From NCBI GenBank assembly GCA_033085395.1, contig MU853185.1, positions 186,001-250,000 on the forward strand: DNA of 64,000 nt, read 5' to 3'. The stretch is from Xanthoparmelia taractica. Its lineage: Eukaryota > Ascomycota > Lecanoromycetes > Lecanorales > Parmeliaceae. Shown piece by piece: positions 23,610 through 35,320 of this stretch. The position numbers and the translations under genes are program-made. Each line of letters opens with the position of its first letter. The first letter of the stretch is position 1. Under the pieces are notes generated by a model. It saw only the letters and a program-made list of their open reading frames with translations, searched no databases and was not told the DNA's origin.

Positions 23610-24087
23610 ATGGGCAACCTCACCCATGAGGAGATTCGATTTGTCCAGGCCGAGATCAGCTCTGAGCGTTTTCGCTCCGACCCTGTCGACAAGCTACCCT
23701 TCGAAATCTGCTATCAAATTTTCCAGCATCTGGAAACCTATCAGATATTCCAGGCTCAGCGTGTCTCTCGGAAATGGTCCGACTTGTTATCCTCTCCAGA
23801 GATTGTGAAGCCTCTGACCTTGAGACCATGGTTCGGGAACTCAGAAATGCCTTCAAGAATACCAGAATGCTTTTTGCAAGGGGCGCTCAAATCTCCAAGT
23901 GGTCTTTCGTCAAATGGTAAGGCCTCGCTACAAGCGAACCACATCGACTCATTTCGAAACGGCTGAAAGATTCACGCCCTGGTCAAGCCATTTGAGATGC
24001 AGGTCGAAGTCTATTAGAAGACAGAATTGGTCCCAACGCGAAAGACAGAACTGCGACTTCACTCGCATGCTGGAATGTTGTATCTAG
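23610..24087 (+). pseudogene. Decayed F-box gene
   Basis: An F-box N-terminus is preserved for about 118 codons: LTHEEIRFVQAEI, then VDKLPFEICYQIFQHLETYQ, IFQAQRVSRKW, GLSSNGKASLQANHIDSFRNG. Each block lines up with the intact F-box gene at 13927-15474 (LTHQQIRELRSVI; AKLPLEISQVILQYL; VKAKHIDAYRTG). A stop follows at 23966, exactly where the propeller-like part should begin. The following 500 bases hold no continuing frame. It is either truncated or frameshifted there. Confidence 0.7.
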
Positions 24088-24638
24088 ATTCCTACTGTTA
24101 AAAAATGCGGCAGAATAAGAACCATTCATAAGTACTCGTACCTAACAAGCGTACTCAAACTAGCAGGCAAAGTCTGTAAGTGGTGCTGTCAAAGCCAGGA
24201 CCCTATCAAATGGGGTCAATTCCCTAGCCTAACAGATAGTAAAGCTGAAGATAGCTTTGCTGCCCACATTCACACTGTTGGTGCTGTCAATCAATGTCCG
24301 TTTCATGCGTGATACACTATGGATGCGTGGGGTAAAACGCCAGCTTCTTCACTTGTGCTCATATAATGATCGTCTAGGTTTGTTCGTCGGGTTTCGGCGT
24401 AATGCTGGCCAATAAACATGACACTCTTACTGTGGCTCTTTTGAGCTCAGATGTGGTCGATGTCATCGAGTCCATGGTCGACTTGGGCAAGGATCATATT
24501 TCCAAGCGCGATCGCGCCACGCGTCTCGCGCGAACAACTGGTGAACAGAGACGTCATATAGACATGGTATCAGCAATTGAAGGTTCACTGTAGGAATTGA
24601 TCATGCTTCTACTCTGACCCTAGTTGATACCTTGCACC
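24088..24638. other. Intergenic, probably rest of the decayed F-box gene
   Basis: No intact frame. The right end is the promoter of the HhH-like gene. Confidence 0.35.
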
Positions 24639-25435
24639 ATGAAAGCCACCGACAGCCCCTCCCAAATCTCCGTAGACACACTCCATACCTTCCTTGTCAA
24701 CTACGACTCTCACGTACCAGACAAGATCCAGGGACTCGAAGAGCTGCGCCTCAGCACGATCCCTGAGACACTTGCGCAGCGCAAACAGGATGGCGAACCA
24801 TTTCTGGAAAAGGCAGAAGTGACGAGCCTAGTTGAATGGAAATTGTGCGTCCTGACCCGCCAACACATGCGAACCCCAGCGGCTCACAGCTCGAAACACA
24901 CAGGAAACACGGCACCTACCGTCCGAATCTCGCTAAACTCGTTGCGTCGAATAGGGTTAAAGAAATTCGCGAGACTACGAAACATGCATTCGAGGTCTAC
25001 GAGACAGACAAGGAAGACTGTGGTACATCAATTACAGTCCTGAGTAAGCTCAAGGGCATCGGGCCCGCCACTTCCTCGCTACTGCTGTCATGCTACGACC
25101 CCGCAAAAGTTCCATTCTTCTCTGACGAACTATACCGCTATCTACACTGGGAGGACGCCAAATTGAAAGGCTGGGATCGCAAAATCAATTACACAATCAA
25201 AGAATACAAGTCCCTTTGCGAGAAGGTGACCGAGCTTCGAGAGCGTCTGGAGAAGGACTCGGGCAAGGAAGTCTCCGCCATCGACATCGAAAAGGCAGCG
25301 TACGTGCTGGGTAAAGACGCGCTGCCAAACTCCAGGAAATTTCCTCTAGAAATCGAGGACGCCGAGGGTAACAAGGCGATCCCGCCTCCACCGTCCAAGA
25401 GGCGAAGGAAAGCGACACAGAGTCCCAGAAACTAA
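24639..25435 (+). CDS. Conserved fungal protein with HhH-like motif
   Basis: Predicted 245-residue protein from exons 24639-24844 and 24904-25435. The 59-nt intron (donor GTGCGT, acceptor CACAG) joins EWKL to KHGTYRP in frame. The ATG at 24639 opens the conserved N-terminal block (ISVDTLHTFLVNYDSHVPD, IPETLAQRK). The centre has a helix-hairpin-helix-like segment, VLSKLKGIGPATSSLLLS, as found in DNA-glycosylase-type proteins, followed by VPFFSDELYRYLHWE. The C-terminus is acidic, then basic (PSKRRRK), suggesting nuclear targeting. Catalytic residues of base-excision glycosylases are not evident, so a glycosylase role is not claimed. I recall similar uncharacterised proteins in many ascomycetes. 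Confidence 0.8.
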
Positions 25436-26010
25436 ATTCCGGCAGAGAGACCACGGGTATTGCGAAGTGCCGTCGTAAAGGCCTCACGGCTCTCTAGATT
25501 ATGATAGACTTGGCATTGAGCTTGAATATAAGAACACCATCAAGGGCACGGGTGACCATCCTTGGCCCACTCCTTAGATAGGCTTGACCGAAAACACGGT
25601 TATAATTAAAGAAAGGGGCACATCATAGGCTCAACGGAAGGTATCACTAAGATTCATGAAGTCGCATGAGGACGACCGTGTAGCAAGGGATTTGGGAGTT
25701 GCATTTCATGATGTAGGCTTGGACAAGTATAGAGAGTGACAGAAGAAAGACTTCAGAGCTAGGGAAAAGGATTTCGGCCTGAAAACCAAGGAGCGGGATA
25801 GGCTGATGAGTTATGAGCGGTGGTGCGTTGAAGAAAGGGAGCAAGCATCGCTGAAGTACGATGGTACAAGGAAGGGGGCCTTTAGGAATCAAAATCAGTG
25901 CTCTTCGAAGACGCCGCACGGAGCGTTTCTCAGGGCACGACTATCTTACAAACGATCTAGCTCACTGGGTCTAGTGATACACTGGTTTAGTACAGAAGAT
26001 GCCCGGTTGA
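25436..26010. other. Intergenic between convergent genes
   Basis: 3' flanks of the HhH-like gene and the FMP52-like gene. The ORFs here lack supporting features. Confidence 0.4.
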
Positions 26011-26788
26011 TCATTTCTCGCCTTTCCACTCCGTCCTACCAAGCCTGATTATGTCGCTCTGACTGACCACCCACACACCCTCCTCCCTCTTTCCCTCCAG
26101 ACACTCCATCCCAGCCGCAACAGCAGCCCTGCCAATAACATCCACATCCTGGGCCCACCAATCCTCCAACCCAGGCTTGCTGATTGCGCCCATCCCATTA
26201 GCGATAGTCCGCAAGATGGCTTCCGTGAGCCGGGTATCCTTCCTTTTCCCAACGAGCAAGCCCGGCTTCACCAAGACCGTGTGCGGGAACCCAAGCTCTT
26301 TGACCGCTTCCTCCAGTTCAGCCTTCATCTTACTATACGGAAAGATCGAACTGGTGGAGACGCCGGCCGAGGAAATGAGCACGTAGACTTTGACTCCGGA
26401 CTCCTTTGCAGCTTTTGCGAGAGAAAGGTTGAGATCGTAGTCCACCTTTCGCTGAGCTTCAAAGGAGCCCGCTTGCGCCCTGGTAGTGCCGAGGGCGGAG
26501 AGGAAGATGTTGGGGGCGGGAGAGAGTGATTTGAGGCTTGCGGGCCATTTGGAGCTGTCAGGTTCGATGATGGGGTGGAGATTGGGAGAGGATGTTGGGA
26601 GGTCGCGGCGGGCGATGGCATGGATGGTGGGGTTTGTGGAGAGGGATGTGAGGGTGGAGAGAATTTGGGAACCCTATGATGATGTCTGAATACATATATG
26701 AGGAGGAGAAGTTCAAGAACAAGTGCGGGATACTCACCAGAAGTCCAGTACAGCCTACGAGGGCTGCCGATGAGATGCCTTCCGCCAT
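26011..26788 (-). CDS. fmp52: FMP52-like NAD(P)-binding protein
   Basis: Predicted 237-residue protein from exons 26788-26738 and 26673-26011. The 64-nt intron has donor GTGAGT and acceptor CATAG, and interrupts the dinucleotide-binding loop (ALVGCTGLL then GSQIL). It is an atypical short-chain dehydrogenase-like Rossmann protein of the FMP52/HTATIP2 type: the GxxGxxG loop, SALGTTRAQAGS, VDYDLNLSLAKAA, LISSAGVSTSS, then FPYSKMKAELEEAV with the Tyr-x3-Lys pair, and KPGLLVGKRKDTR. Yeast Fmp52 is reported at the mitochondrial outer membrane; localisation here is by homology. The biochemical role is unclear. It is divergently transcribed from the sulfite reductase gene with 355 bp between start codons. 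Confidence 0.88.
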
Positions 26789-27143
26789 GATCAAAGCTGT
26801 AGATCTGTCGCTACCGAGGAAGACAGGTATGGTGACAGTGACATGGACCCGGGTTTGAGATGATCTGTTGATCGTCGATTGTAGATTAAAGTTATCTAAT
26901 CAGCGGAGACTAAAAACGTCATTTCTCTCTCTTTTTCATGAAAGCGCCTAGAAGGCGATCACGTAATTTTGCTTAGCAACGTTGTGGCGGAGAAAAAGTC
27001 CAAACGATGGCGGTCAAAATCATGAACGCTTTCCAACACCCCCATTCCTTGCTTCTCTCATTTCGCGTATCCTGTCTTTCTTCTTCCTCTTCCTCTTCTG
27101 CTTCTGTTTCTTCCTTCCTCCTCATTGCTTCCTTGTACCTGTC
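26789..27143. promoter_or_regulatory. Shared divergent promoter, FMP52-like / sulfite reductase
   Basis: The 355 bp between two divergent start codons. The right part (about 27050-27135) is a CT-rich tract running up to the sulfite reductase ATG, a common core-promoter feature of strongly expressed fungal genes. No TATA box is obvious. Confidence 0.55.
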
Positions 27144-30100
27144 ATGCGTCTTCAGCCAGCCGACTCCAATGGCCCCGCAGAGCCCCAACCTATCCGCCAA
27201 GGGCCAGAAACAAAGCTCAAAAAATTCAAGCAGCACTCAACAAGCCTGCCCTTCGGCCAGCCCACGTCCCTTTCCTCAATTGGCGGACCTACGTACGTAA
27301 CGGCCCAGACGTTGATCCAGCAAGTCGCATACTCCCTTTCGGACAGACTGTGGACATACTCGCCTGAGACCTTCGACCTTGACCTCGCTGTCAAAGATTG
27401 GTTTGCAAATGGGGCACAAAATGTCCATGGATACCCTACGAACGTCGAGTCCATGCAGATTCGCCAAGGCGCCGCGTCCGTCGCGCTGGGTTACATCTTC
27501 TCCAAGGATTTCGACTTGAAGAAACGATATCTTCCCCAGTCCATCCTGGCGTCCTCTTCTGCCATGCAATACCTCCGTGCTGCGCTCGACCAGCTGTCGC
27601 TTCTATATTCGGTTGCCAGTCCGTTCGTGGCTCACATCGCGGCTGTTGACTATGCCGGAGCTTCCTCACAGTTGGTCACGGATTACACTTCTGTTTTATC
27701 GCTGGCGGAAGACCTGGGATTGGGCATGGTGTCTTCATTCTCCGCATACGAGGCGCAACATATGGCCCTGTTCTCTACCCTGCTTGCAAGCATCATACCT
27801 ACCATACATATTTATGATGGTGTAGGTATGGGGAGGGAAACAACAAGGGTCATTGATGTCCTCGATCAAAGCGGTCTCCATAATACTTATAAGGCCGTTC
27901 AGCATGAGCTCTCTGCACCAGGAAGGAGAAGCAAAGACCTCGATACGAGAGTACTACAACTGCTGAACGCGTTCAATGGCGAGCTTGGTACTCAGTACGG
28001 GGTGTTTGAGTATCACGGCCATGCAACGCCAGACTCGGTACTTGTGGTCTTCGGGACTGTGGAGTCGTCTTTGGCCTCACAGGTTGCTCTGTCGCTCGAA
28101 AGGGACGGTGCGAAAGTGGGAGTCCTGAATGTCAGGGTTTACAGGCCGTTCATCGAAGAGGAATTCCTTAAGACCCTACCTGAGTCAGTGAGGACGATCG
28201 GCGTACTTGGTCAAGTTGATGACCAGCATGCGGTATCAGACAGCAGTGTCCGCTCGAATCTGTATGGCGACGTTGTAGCAGCGATCACATTCTCGGACAA
28301 TTGGGAGAAGCCTCCAGCGGTAATTGATGTGAAATACGCGAGGGAAACGGTATGGACACCTATCTCTGTTGCGGCAGCGTTTCAGCTTTTGGTGGAGAAG
28401 CCGTTGTTGCAGCCTGTGGAGGAATCGACCGAATCAGGTGGCCCGTCGCCCCTCCAACTGCTTGACCCCGTATCTGTTCAGCAATATACCTTTTGGGACA
28501 TTGATACCTCAGACTCCGCAAATGCGCCGGTTGCGCTCGGCCAAGCTTTGGCAACAGAATCTGCGAACAACGTCACCACCAAGACAGGATACGACAATCT
28601 GACGCAAGGTGGAGTGTTCCGTTGTGATATTCGGAAGTCGAAAAAGACGATCGAGGCTTCATACTCGGTGTGTGCAGCAGATGTCGTCTATGTCGGCGAA
28701 GAAAGCCTCTTCGAGACGTTTGACATTCTCAACGGACTCAAGGCTGGCGGAAAGATCATCCTGAAACTACCAGGCATCAAAGATGACGATCTTGAAAAGA
28801 AGCTCCCAATTGAATTTAGACAAGGATTGGTCGCCAAAAGTGTGAAGTTGTACATTTTCGATCCGCCAGCAGTTGAGGTCGTAGCCAATGATCCAGCCCA
28901 GGAAGTATATCTGACAGAGTTGGTATTCTTGCGCGTTGCGTTACCCGCGCTTGAGAAGACCGGATTGCAGAAGCTAGCCTCTGTGAACGGAACGATTGAG
29001 ACTCTGGAAGGATTGGCTAAGGTTTTAGACAATGCTTTACGGCTCATAGAGATCCCTGAGACTTGGGCCACTGAGAAGTCAGAGGGAACGCCGCCTTCGC
29101 TACCCAAGGATCTGCGTACGAGCAGCTTTGTGGCTTATGACAAGATTGATGTAGAACCGCCTACATATCTCAAGAACTGGAAGACGGCGGCGAAAGGCTT
29201 GGCTTTCAAGGAGGCCTATGGCACAAAGCCGGCACTGCGACCAGATGTCAACGTCAAGACCTACACTGTACATGTACAGGAGAACCGCAGACTTACGCCA
29301 CCATCTTACGACAGAAATATCTTCCATATCGAATTTGATCTTGGGGATTCAGGCCTCACGTACGACATTGGAGAAGCGCTTGGTATCCATGCTGAGAATG
29401 ACGAAGTCGAGGTCGAAGAGTTTATCAAATTCTACAAGCTTGATTCCGAAGAAATCGTTGAGGTGCCGAGTCGCGAGAATCCCCATGTACTCGAGAACAG
29501 GACAGTGTACCAAGCTCTTATGCAGAACGTCGACATCTTCGGGCGACCACCCAAGCGTTTCTACGAGGCTCTGGCTGAGTTCGCCGATGATCCCAACGAG
29601 CGAAAGGAGCTCATCACATTGGGAGGCCCTACCAAGGATGGCAACCAGGAGTTCAAGCGAAGAGCCGAAGTAGATACGATTACTTACGCCGATATCCTCT
29701 TGGAATTCCCGTCCGCTCATCCAAGCTTCCACGAGATTGTCAGAATCGTCAGTCCAATGAAACGGAGAGAGTACTCTATAGCATCATGTCAGAAGGTGAC
29801 GCCAAACAGCGTTGCCCTGATGATTGTGGTGGTCGGCTGGGTAGACCCGAAGGGCCGCGATAGGTTTGGTCAGGCCACTAGATTTCTCAACAAGCTCAGA
29901 GTCGGTGCAGCAGTCACTGTCTCGGTCAAGCCCAGCGTGATGAAGCTGCCACCTAAGTCTACCCAGCCATTGATCATGGCTGGTCTTGGCACCGGTCTCG
30001 CGCCATTCCGAGCCTTTGTGCAGTATCGTGCGTGGGAGAAGGCACAGGGCAAGGAGATTGGATCTGTGTTGCTGTATATGGGCTCGAGACATCAAAGAGA

Positions 30101-30478
30101 GGAATATTGCTATGGAGAGGAGTGGGAAGCGTATCAGGATGCGGGTGTCATCACCTTGCTCGGTCGTGCTTTCTCTCGTGACCAGCCGCAGAAGATCTAC
30201 ATCCAGGATCGGATGAGGCAGACTATGAATGACATCATCCAGGCTTATCTGAAGGAGGAAGGGGCTTTCTACCTATGTAAGTGCTTCTGTCCAACTGTGA
30301 AGACGAGATTGCTGATATGTTGATGCCAGGTGGTCCTACATGGCCTGTTCCTGATGTTACCAACGTGCTTGAAGATGCTATCGCTGGAGACGCAAAGACT
30401 CTTGGCAAAAAGGTGACACCAAGGACTGAAATTGAGAAGTTGAAGGACCAGTTGAGATATGTATTAGAGGTTTACTAA
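27144..30478 (+). CDS. MET10: Sulfite reductase (NADPH) flavoprotein, alpha subunit
   Basis: Predicted 1093-residue protein from exons 27144-30276 and 30330-30478; the 53-nt intron (GTAAGT...CCAG) lies near the end. It supplies electrons from NADPH via FAD to the sirohaem subunit, which reduces sulfite to sulfide in sulfate assimilation. Order: a pyruvate-ferredoxin-oxidoreductase-like N-terminal region (YVTAQTLIQQVAYSLSDRLW, AHIAAVDYAGASS, GVLNVRVYRPF, VLGQVDDQHA), then a cytochrome P450 reductase-like FAD domain (RREYSIAS near 873), GLGTGLAPFRAF near 946, and YMGSRHQREE for NADPH. The C-terminus ends in an aromatic residue, as expected. The length is close to yeast Met10 and its fungal orthologues. 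The frame is open for 54 codons upstream, but that part is the CT-rich leader, so ATG 27144 is chosen. Confidence 0.95.
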
Positions 30479-30818
30479 TACAAAAAAAGTAGAAGCATTT
30501 GGAAGCATATGTATCTACTTTCCGGCATAGTGTGAGCGGAGCGTTGAATTTTCTGTATATTCTGCATAGAAATAGATGAGATACGCTATACACACCTTCG
30601 ACCTTCTATTACCGTTTTCTCACCGCATTAAAGAAGTCCTCTATATGATATCTCTCCTTTGTGGGGACTATACGTCGAATTCAGGGGTTCAGGGGCTAAT
30701 AACTACCTAACTTACCTTATTATAGGGCTAGGGTTAGCAAGGCGACGCTAGGCAAGGAATGTAACCGATTGGACAATGATGGCGGCGGGAGGTTTGTCAG
30801 TTTGCGCTCACTTTTCTT

Positions 30819-30854
<36 letters not shown>

Positions 30855-31105
30855 ATCATAATCTTACATGCACACAGTCATACTCTTCTTCACGATAATA
30901 ATAATACACTCATTATCCAATTAATTCATTATCGTATCAGCCGTCTTAGTAATGAATTCTCTTTCGCGCAGACATTAAATATCAAGCGTCTGAGAAGTCT
31001 CCCCACTGACTTGTCGCAAACCTCCGCGCTCACCCGCATCGCGAACTCGATTGCCCCACATCAATTTCCCGATTTAAAAAAAAAAAAAAAAAAGAATTGC
31101 TGACA
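30479..31105. other. Intergenic; TCO89-like promoter and 5' leader
   Basis: Contains a CTA trinucleotide run (30819-30854) and an 18-base A tract (31076-31093) ending 12 bases before the TCO89-like start codon. No gene is seen. Confidence 0.5.
30819..30854. repeat. (CTA)n microsatellite
   Basis: Twelve uninterrupted CTA units, likely variable between isolates. Confidence 0.95.
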
Positions 31106-32917
31106 ATGTCTGGCCGAGCCTCTCCATCACCAGGTAGAAGACCACAGCTGAACGAGCGAGCATCATCTTCCGCTTCTCTCTCCAAAGGATCTCCAAATCC
31201 CAGTCATCTTTCCAAATCGCATAACAAAGGATCCTCAACCAAATTACACAAGGCGCATGCCGTCGGTCATGGACGTCATCAATACGCAAGAGTGCCCTCA
31301 CATGGCAAAGGTCTACATAAGCTCTCCAAATTGGGCCCAGGTGATGCTGGAGAAGTCGCAGCACACACTAGACACCATACTAGATCAGCGTCGCATACAC
31401 CGACGGCCAGCCCAACGACACAGAATTTCAAGCGTAATAGCTCTAATGTTAACTTGCCATGGGTTGGGTCTAAGGTGTCTATGAAAAAGAATAAATCAGA
31501 AGTGTCTCTGGGACGAAATCTTTCATCGACTAAGCTAGGGAACCAATCAAAGGGGGACAAGGCGCAGACGAAGAACAACCTGCGTAGGAAGGGCGATGAT
31601 GATGGTCCAGTGAAAGGCCAGGCGAGCTTTGAGGTGGGGGACGAGGATCGAGAGAATGATGACTGGACAGAGGAGAGCAGTTCACAATCACCCCAGGCTA
31701 CTCGACATCCCTCAGTAGGACGCAAGACTCCTCAACTGGAAGATCCACCGTCGCCAGATGAGCCCGCACAACCATCTCCTCCGGCTCTTCCTCAATCACC
31801 TCCGCAGTCTCCACCTAACAATCCCTCCGCTTTCGTCATTCAAGCAAAGGAGCAAGACCGTCAACAAGGCAGATCCCCATACTCTCACCCACCAGATGCA
31901 GACGCCGTGACCTACCGTCTCCTCAATCGTAGTACCCATAATGTAGCTCCCAAAACATCTACCATATCGGCAACAGTCACACCCAATGGCTCCAACGGCT
32001 CCCCAGCCTTCAATCACAGCCAGGACTCTACATACGGCAACAAAGATTCCATGCCTCCAGATGGCATATCTCGCTTCCTCAGCGGGACCGGCTCCAACTC
32101 CGGTAGCGCAACACCAGGCTCTGTATCCCACCTTCAACACAACTTGGCGCATCTCAACCACACCACGCAGCACGACCGTCCAGGTTCACCGTCAGACTCA
32201 TCCTTAGCTGTCAAAGGCACTGCCCGCAAGGTCAAATCCGCCGCCAATCTCTCCCACCCTCGTCTCACCAACGGCGACTCCAGCTCATTATCCCCACCAA
32301 CGCCCAAACAATCCAATGCCAAGAACCCACTCAATCCTCCCAAAGACAGCCAGGTCTCCCCCTTCGAATCAGCCCGCGGTGCCGATCCCACAAAGGGCAA
32401 ATCGCTCACGCAGCTAAAGTTGGACCTGCAGCGCATGTCCACGCAGCGCGATCCACCATCCGACCAGCACCCGCTCTTGCAACAAGGATCCGGGTTCGGC
32501 ATCCAGAACCTCAGCGCCGGGTCCAAAGAGATGGAAGCGAGACAGGCGAGGCAGTGGACGCAGGCGAGGGTCGAGTGTGCAAACGCGAAGCGCTTCTATC
32601 CCAATTTGCTCGCTACCAGTCTCAAGAAACAGGGCGTGCAGAGTAAGCTCCACGGACGGAGACTGGACGGGCAGAAGAAGCTCGATGGGAACGGGAAGAA
32701 AGTGCCCGATACGCATAAAGGGAAGAGCGTTAAGACGCCAGTGGATACTTCAGAAGGACCGGCGCAGGGGAGGGGCAGAGTCAGATTTGAGGTGGGGAAG
32801 GGGAGTCCGGAGTCGGTGGAGGAGCGTGAGGAGGAGAGGGCGATAATGGATGGGGGCGTGGATGGCTTGCTGAGGAGGATGTGGGTGCATGGTGAGACTA
32901 GTGGTGGCGAGGAGTAG
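31106..32917 (+). CDS. TCO89: TORC1 subunit TCO89-like protein
   Basis: Single-exon gene for a 603-residue, largely disordered Ser/Pro/Lys-rich protein. It resembles the Tco89 domain family: an N-terminal SPSPGRRP and HSK/HNK-rich stretch, ARVPSHGKGLHKLSK, HHTRSASHTPTASP, NFKRNSSNVNLPWVGS, KVSMKKNKSEVSLGRN, then an acidic segment FEVGDEDRENDDWTEESSSQ followed by SPQATRHPS. A second conserved zone near the C-terminus carries SLTQLKLDLQRM, RQWTQARVECANAKRFYPN and VRFEVGKGSPES. Tco89 is a subunit of the TORC1 kinase complex at the vacuole in yeast. The low complexity makes homology rest on these short blocks only. ATG 31106 is chosen over an upstream non-ATG codon. Confidence 0.72.
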   Translation: MSGRASPSPGRRPQLNERASSSASLSKGSPNPSHLSKSHNKGSSTKLHKAHAVGHGRHQYARVPSHGKGLHKLSKLGPGDAGEVAAHTRHHTRSASHTPTASPTTQNFKRNSSNVNLPWVGSKVSMKKNKSEVSLGRNLSSTKLGNQSKGDKAQTKNNLRRKGDDDGPVKGQASFEVGDEDRENDDWTEESSSQSPQATRHPSVGRKTPQLEDPPSPDEPAQPSPPALPQSPPQSPPNNPSAFVIQAKEQDRQQGRSPYSHPPDADAVTYRLLNRSTHNVAPKTSTISATVTPNGSNGSPAFNHSQDSTYGNKDSMPPDGISRFLSGTGSNSGSATPGSVSHLQHNLAHLNHTTQHDRPGSPSDSSLAVKGTARKVKSAANLSHPRLTNGDSSSLSPPTPKQSNAKNPLNPPKDSQVSPFESARGADPTKGKSLTQLKLDLQRMSTQRDPPSDQHPLLQQGSGFGIQNLSAGSKEMEARQARQWTQARVECANAKRFYPNLLATSLKKQGVQSKLHGRRLDGQKKLDGNGKKVPDTHKGKSVKTPVDTSEGPAQGRGRVRFEVGKGSPESVEEREEERAIMDGGVDGLLRRMWVHGETSGGEE

Positions 32918-33307
32918 GGTCTCCCTCATCATCATAAATGTCTTGAATCGCAAGCCAATGAGACGATGGGCCTGCCTGGGCGTAGGCTTTGAAGATATAA
33001 GACCCGTCACTAGGTAGGGAGCGAGGGCGTTTTGGGGGAGAGGAGCGTCATTCCATTCAAGCGGGTTTACTTAGGAGGTGGTATGTATGTTGTATAAATT
33101 AATGTATTGGATTTTCTGCGTCCTTTGATTCCTCAGAAGCAAATACATTTTGTTTTCGATACCCCAACTTGGAGGAAAAAAAGGCATGCGAACAATGCAT
33201 CTTTTGGTGTATGTTGGGCTTTCCTGCGCGCCCCCCTCTCTTGTTTCTTCCCTTCCTTCCCTTCCCTTTCTCTTTTCTATCGCTCATTAATACAAGTCCC
33301 CTCCCCT

Positions 33308-33341
33308 CCATCCATCCATCTATCCATCCATCCATCCATCC
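33308..33341. repeat. (ATCC)n microsatellite, one interruption
   Basis: Eight or so ATCC units with a single ATCT variant, inside a pyrimidine-rich stretch. Confidence 0.9.
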
Positions 33342-33449
33342 TCCTACACCCTTCTGTCCCCTCTTTTTTAACGTATGTAAATGATGGAAGTGAGGTGATA
33401 TAACATATCTTCCTCCCTCTCTCCCTTATCCATATATGCATGCGTAGGA

Positions 33450-33890
33450 ACAAGTCAAAGACGCATTTGCCCAGTTCCTAATCCTTGCCGCGACACAGGA
33501 TGAAAGTCTAGTCGAATATGACGACTCGCCGACCTGGACATACGGCAATATGCCTAAGCTCTTCACCTACCCACTGGATACCGATACTTAACTCTATCGG
33601 CATGACGGCCATGAAGACGATGACTGGGGTCCCAGAATTCATTCGCAATACAATGATGGACAGAATTGCTCCGCTATCGCGACTCTCAAGACATTCTACA
33701 AACCCGCCTCGTTCGATGAACGCACCCCGTGTCTGCGCCACAACGGGACTAATCGCCCTCACCATGTTCGACAAAGTCACCCGCAGCCATCCAAGTCCAG
33801 GAAAACACAGAGAAACTGCATCGATCGTACGAGTACGTATCCTGACGACTCGAGCTCTCCCCGTGACGGACGGCACATGATAAGGTACTA
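33450..33890 (+). pseudogene. Coding-like fragment of unknown gene, one in-frame stop
   Basis: Reading from 33450 (just after a splice-like ...GCGTAG) gives a protein-like frame: VKDAFAQFLILAATQDES, SPTWTYGNMPKLFTYPLD, then a TAA, then RHDGHEDDDWGPRIHS and TLKTFYKPASFDERTP. Codons end mostly in C or G, as in real genes here, whereas the two longer open ORFs over the same bases do not look like proteins. No start codon can be assigned and no family is recognised. An upstream donor-like GTATGT at 33372 would make a 78-nt intron. Confidence 0.3.
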
Positions 33891-35320
33891 TTCTAAAGCT
33901 GACTGACTTTGTTCCTCTTACTTCTTTCTACTCTCGGCCTGCTTGGTGCATGCGTGCGGTGTTTATCTCTGCAATCGCTTCGAGCGAATGCCGATGATGT
34001 AACAAGAAGATGGTAGCTTCGGAGCTGGACTGTGCTATGGATTCGCTAGAGGGTTGGTTGAAGTTTATACCATCGAGGTTTGATTGCTGCTGCTAGCTGT
34101 CCTGGCAATTGGAGAGTAGGATCGTTTTGAGTCTGTTGAGGACGACGAGATGGATGGTGTACGCAGGTGGAACAGGTAGGATAGAAGTGCAAGGTACGCG
34201 TCCACAGCATTGAGCGTGTATTATGGATTGTAAAGGATATCGAGGCATCTTACAGTCTGTGGACGACCGATTTGGAGGAGAAGGCCTGATCTTCCAAAGG
34301 ATGGGCTTGTAACCGGGAGTAATAGGGTATAGGCACGAGCGAGTCAACACTAAAACAGGAGGAAAATACCTTAGTTGCCGCAAGACCCTAGTGCACTTTA
34401 TATTTCTCAGCACAGCCGGTATCTTCGAGCGGGTAGCACCAGATGGTTGGTGAGTAAAGTAAAGCAAACTTGATGTAAGAATACTTGCCTCGATGGTGAT
34501 TAGACGGAAAATGCTGAGCCGTCTCCACGAAATCTTTTGAAAGCTTCTTACTTTGAAAAATTGCAGCCTCACCCTTGAAGACCTGCTTCTAGATATTTCA
34601 GTAGCGGATTACGAATAACGTGGCCTAGTATAATTGGCACAGTCTCTCTCTGAGCTTCTTCCTGCTGTACTTACGCGGCCTCGAAAGGCTCAGCAGCGCA
34701 GGAGGTAGAACAACAAATCCACGAAGGATTGAACTACGAAGGATTGAACTATCGTTCAATCAGAGCCCGGCAATTATGTTAAGCGCCTAGCCGGGCCAGA
34801 CCCCTGCATCCTATCCTGGACAAGGCTACACCACATATTCAACATACCAAGATATCTCTTACACGCTTGATGGTGTCAATCATGTCTGAAATGTCTTGTT
34901 CGCAGCAAGTCCCGGCTATGAAATGCTTCTGCGCCCCGGCCCCCATTTCCCTATCACAGTACAAGGTTTTTGATGTAGACATGGCTGGGATACCGCTGCT
35001 TACTGGCCCGTTGCTTGTCAACTTTGTCTTCATGTTATGTGGAACGCGTTTTGTGTGCGTCCTTTCTGCACCTCGCCACCGGCTGAGGTGAAACGTCCTT
35101 CATTTTTCAAGTGCCTACGGGACAGGGCTTACTTCATGTTACGTGTCTTATGCGCCTTCTCAAAGCTTTAAGAGCCCCTCCTAGCTCCGGTTGTTTAAAT
35201 CGCACCTTCGACTTAACCTCTGTTACTGTCTTTCACGGCTATTGCATACTTCCAAGACCACGACTTATCTAGCCTTAGACCCACTGTTCCCCCTGATTTC
35301 CTACTTTCACCAACACCAGA

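Larger units (their letters stand above)
32918..35320. other. Gene-poor stretch with microsatellite and coding-like fragment
   Basis: Holds the 3' flank of TCO89-like, an (ATCC)n run, a coding-like fragment at 33450-33890 and otherwise unassigned sequence to 35320. A short tandem duplication of tacgaaggattgaac occurs around 34720-34752. ORFs of 60-160 codons show no motif. Confidence 0.4.
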
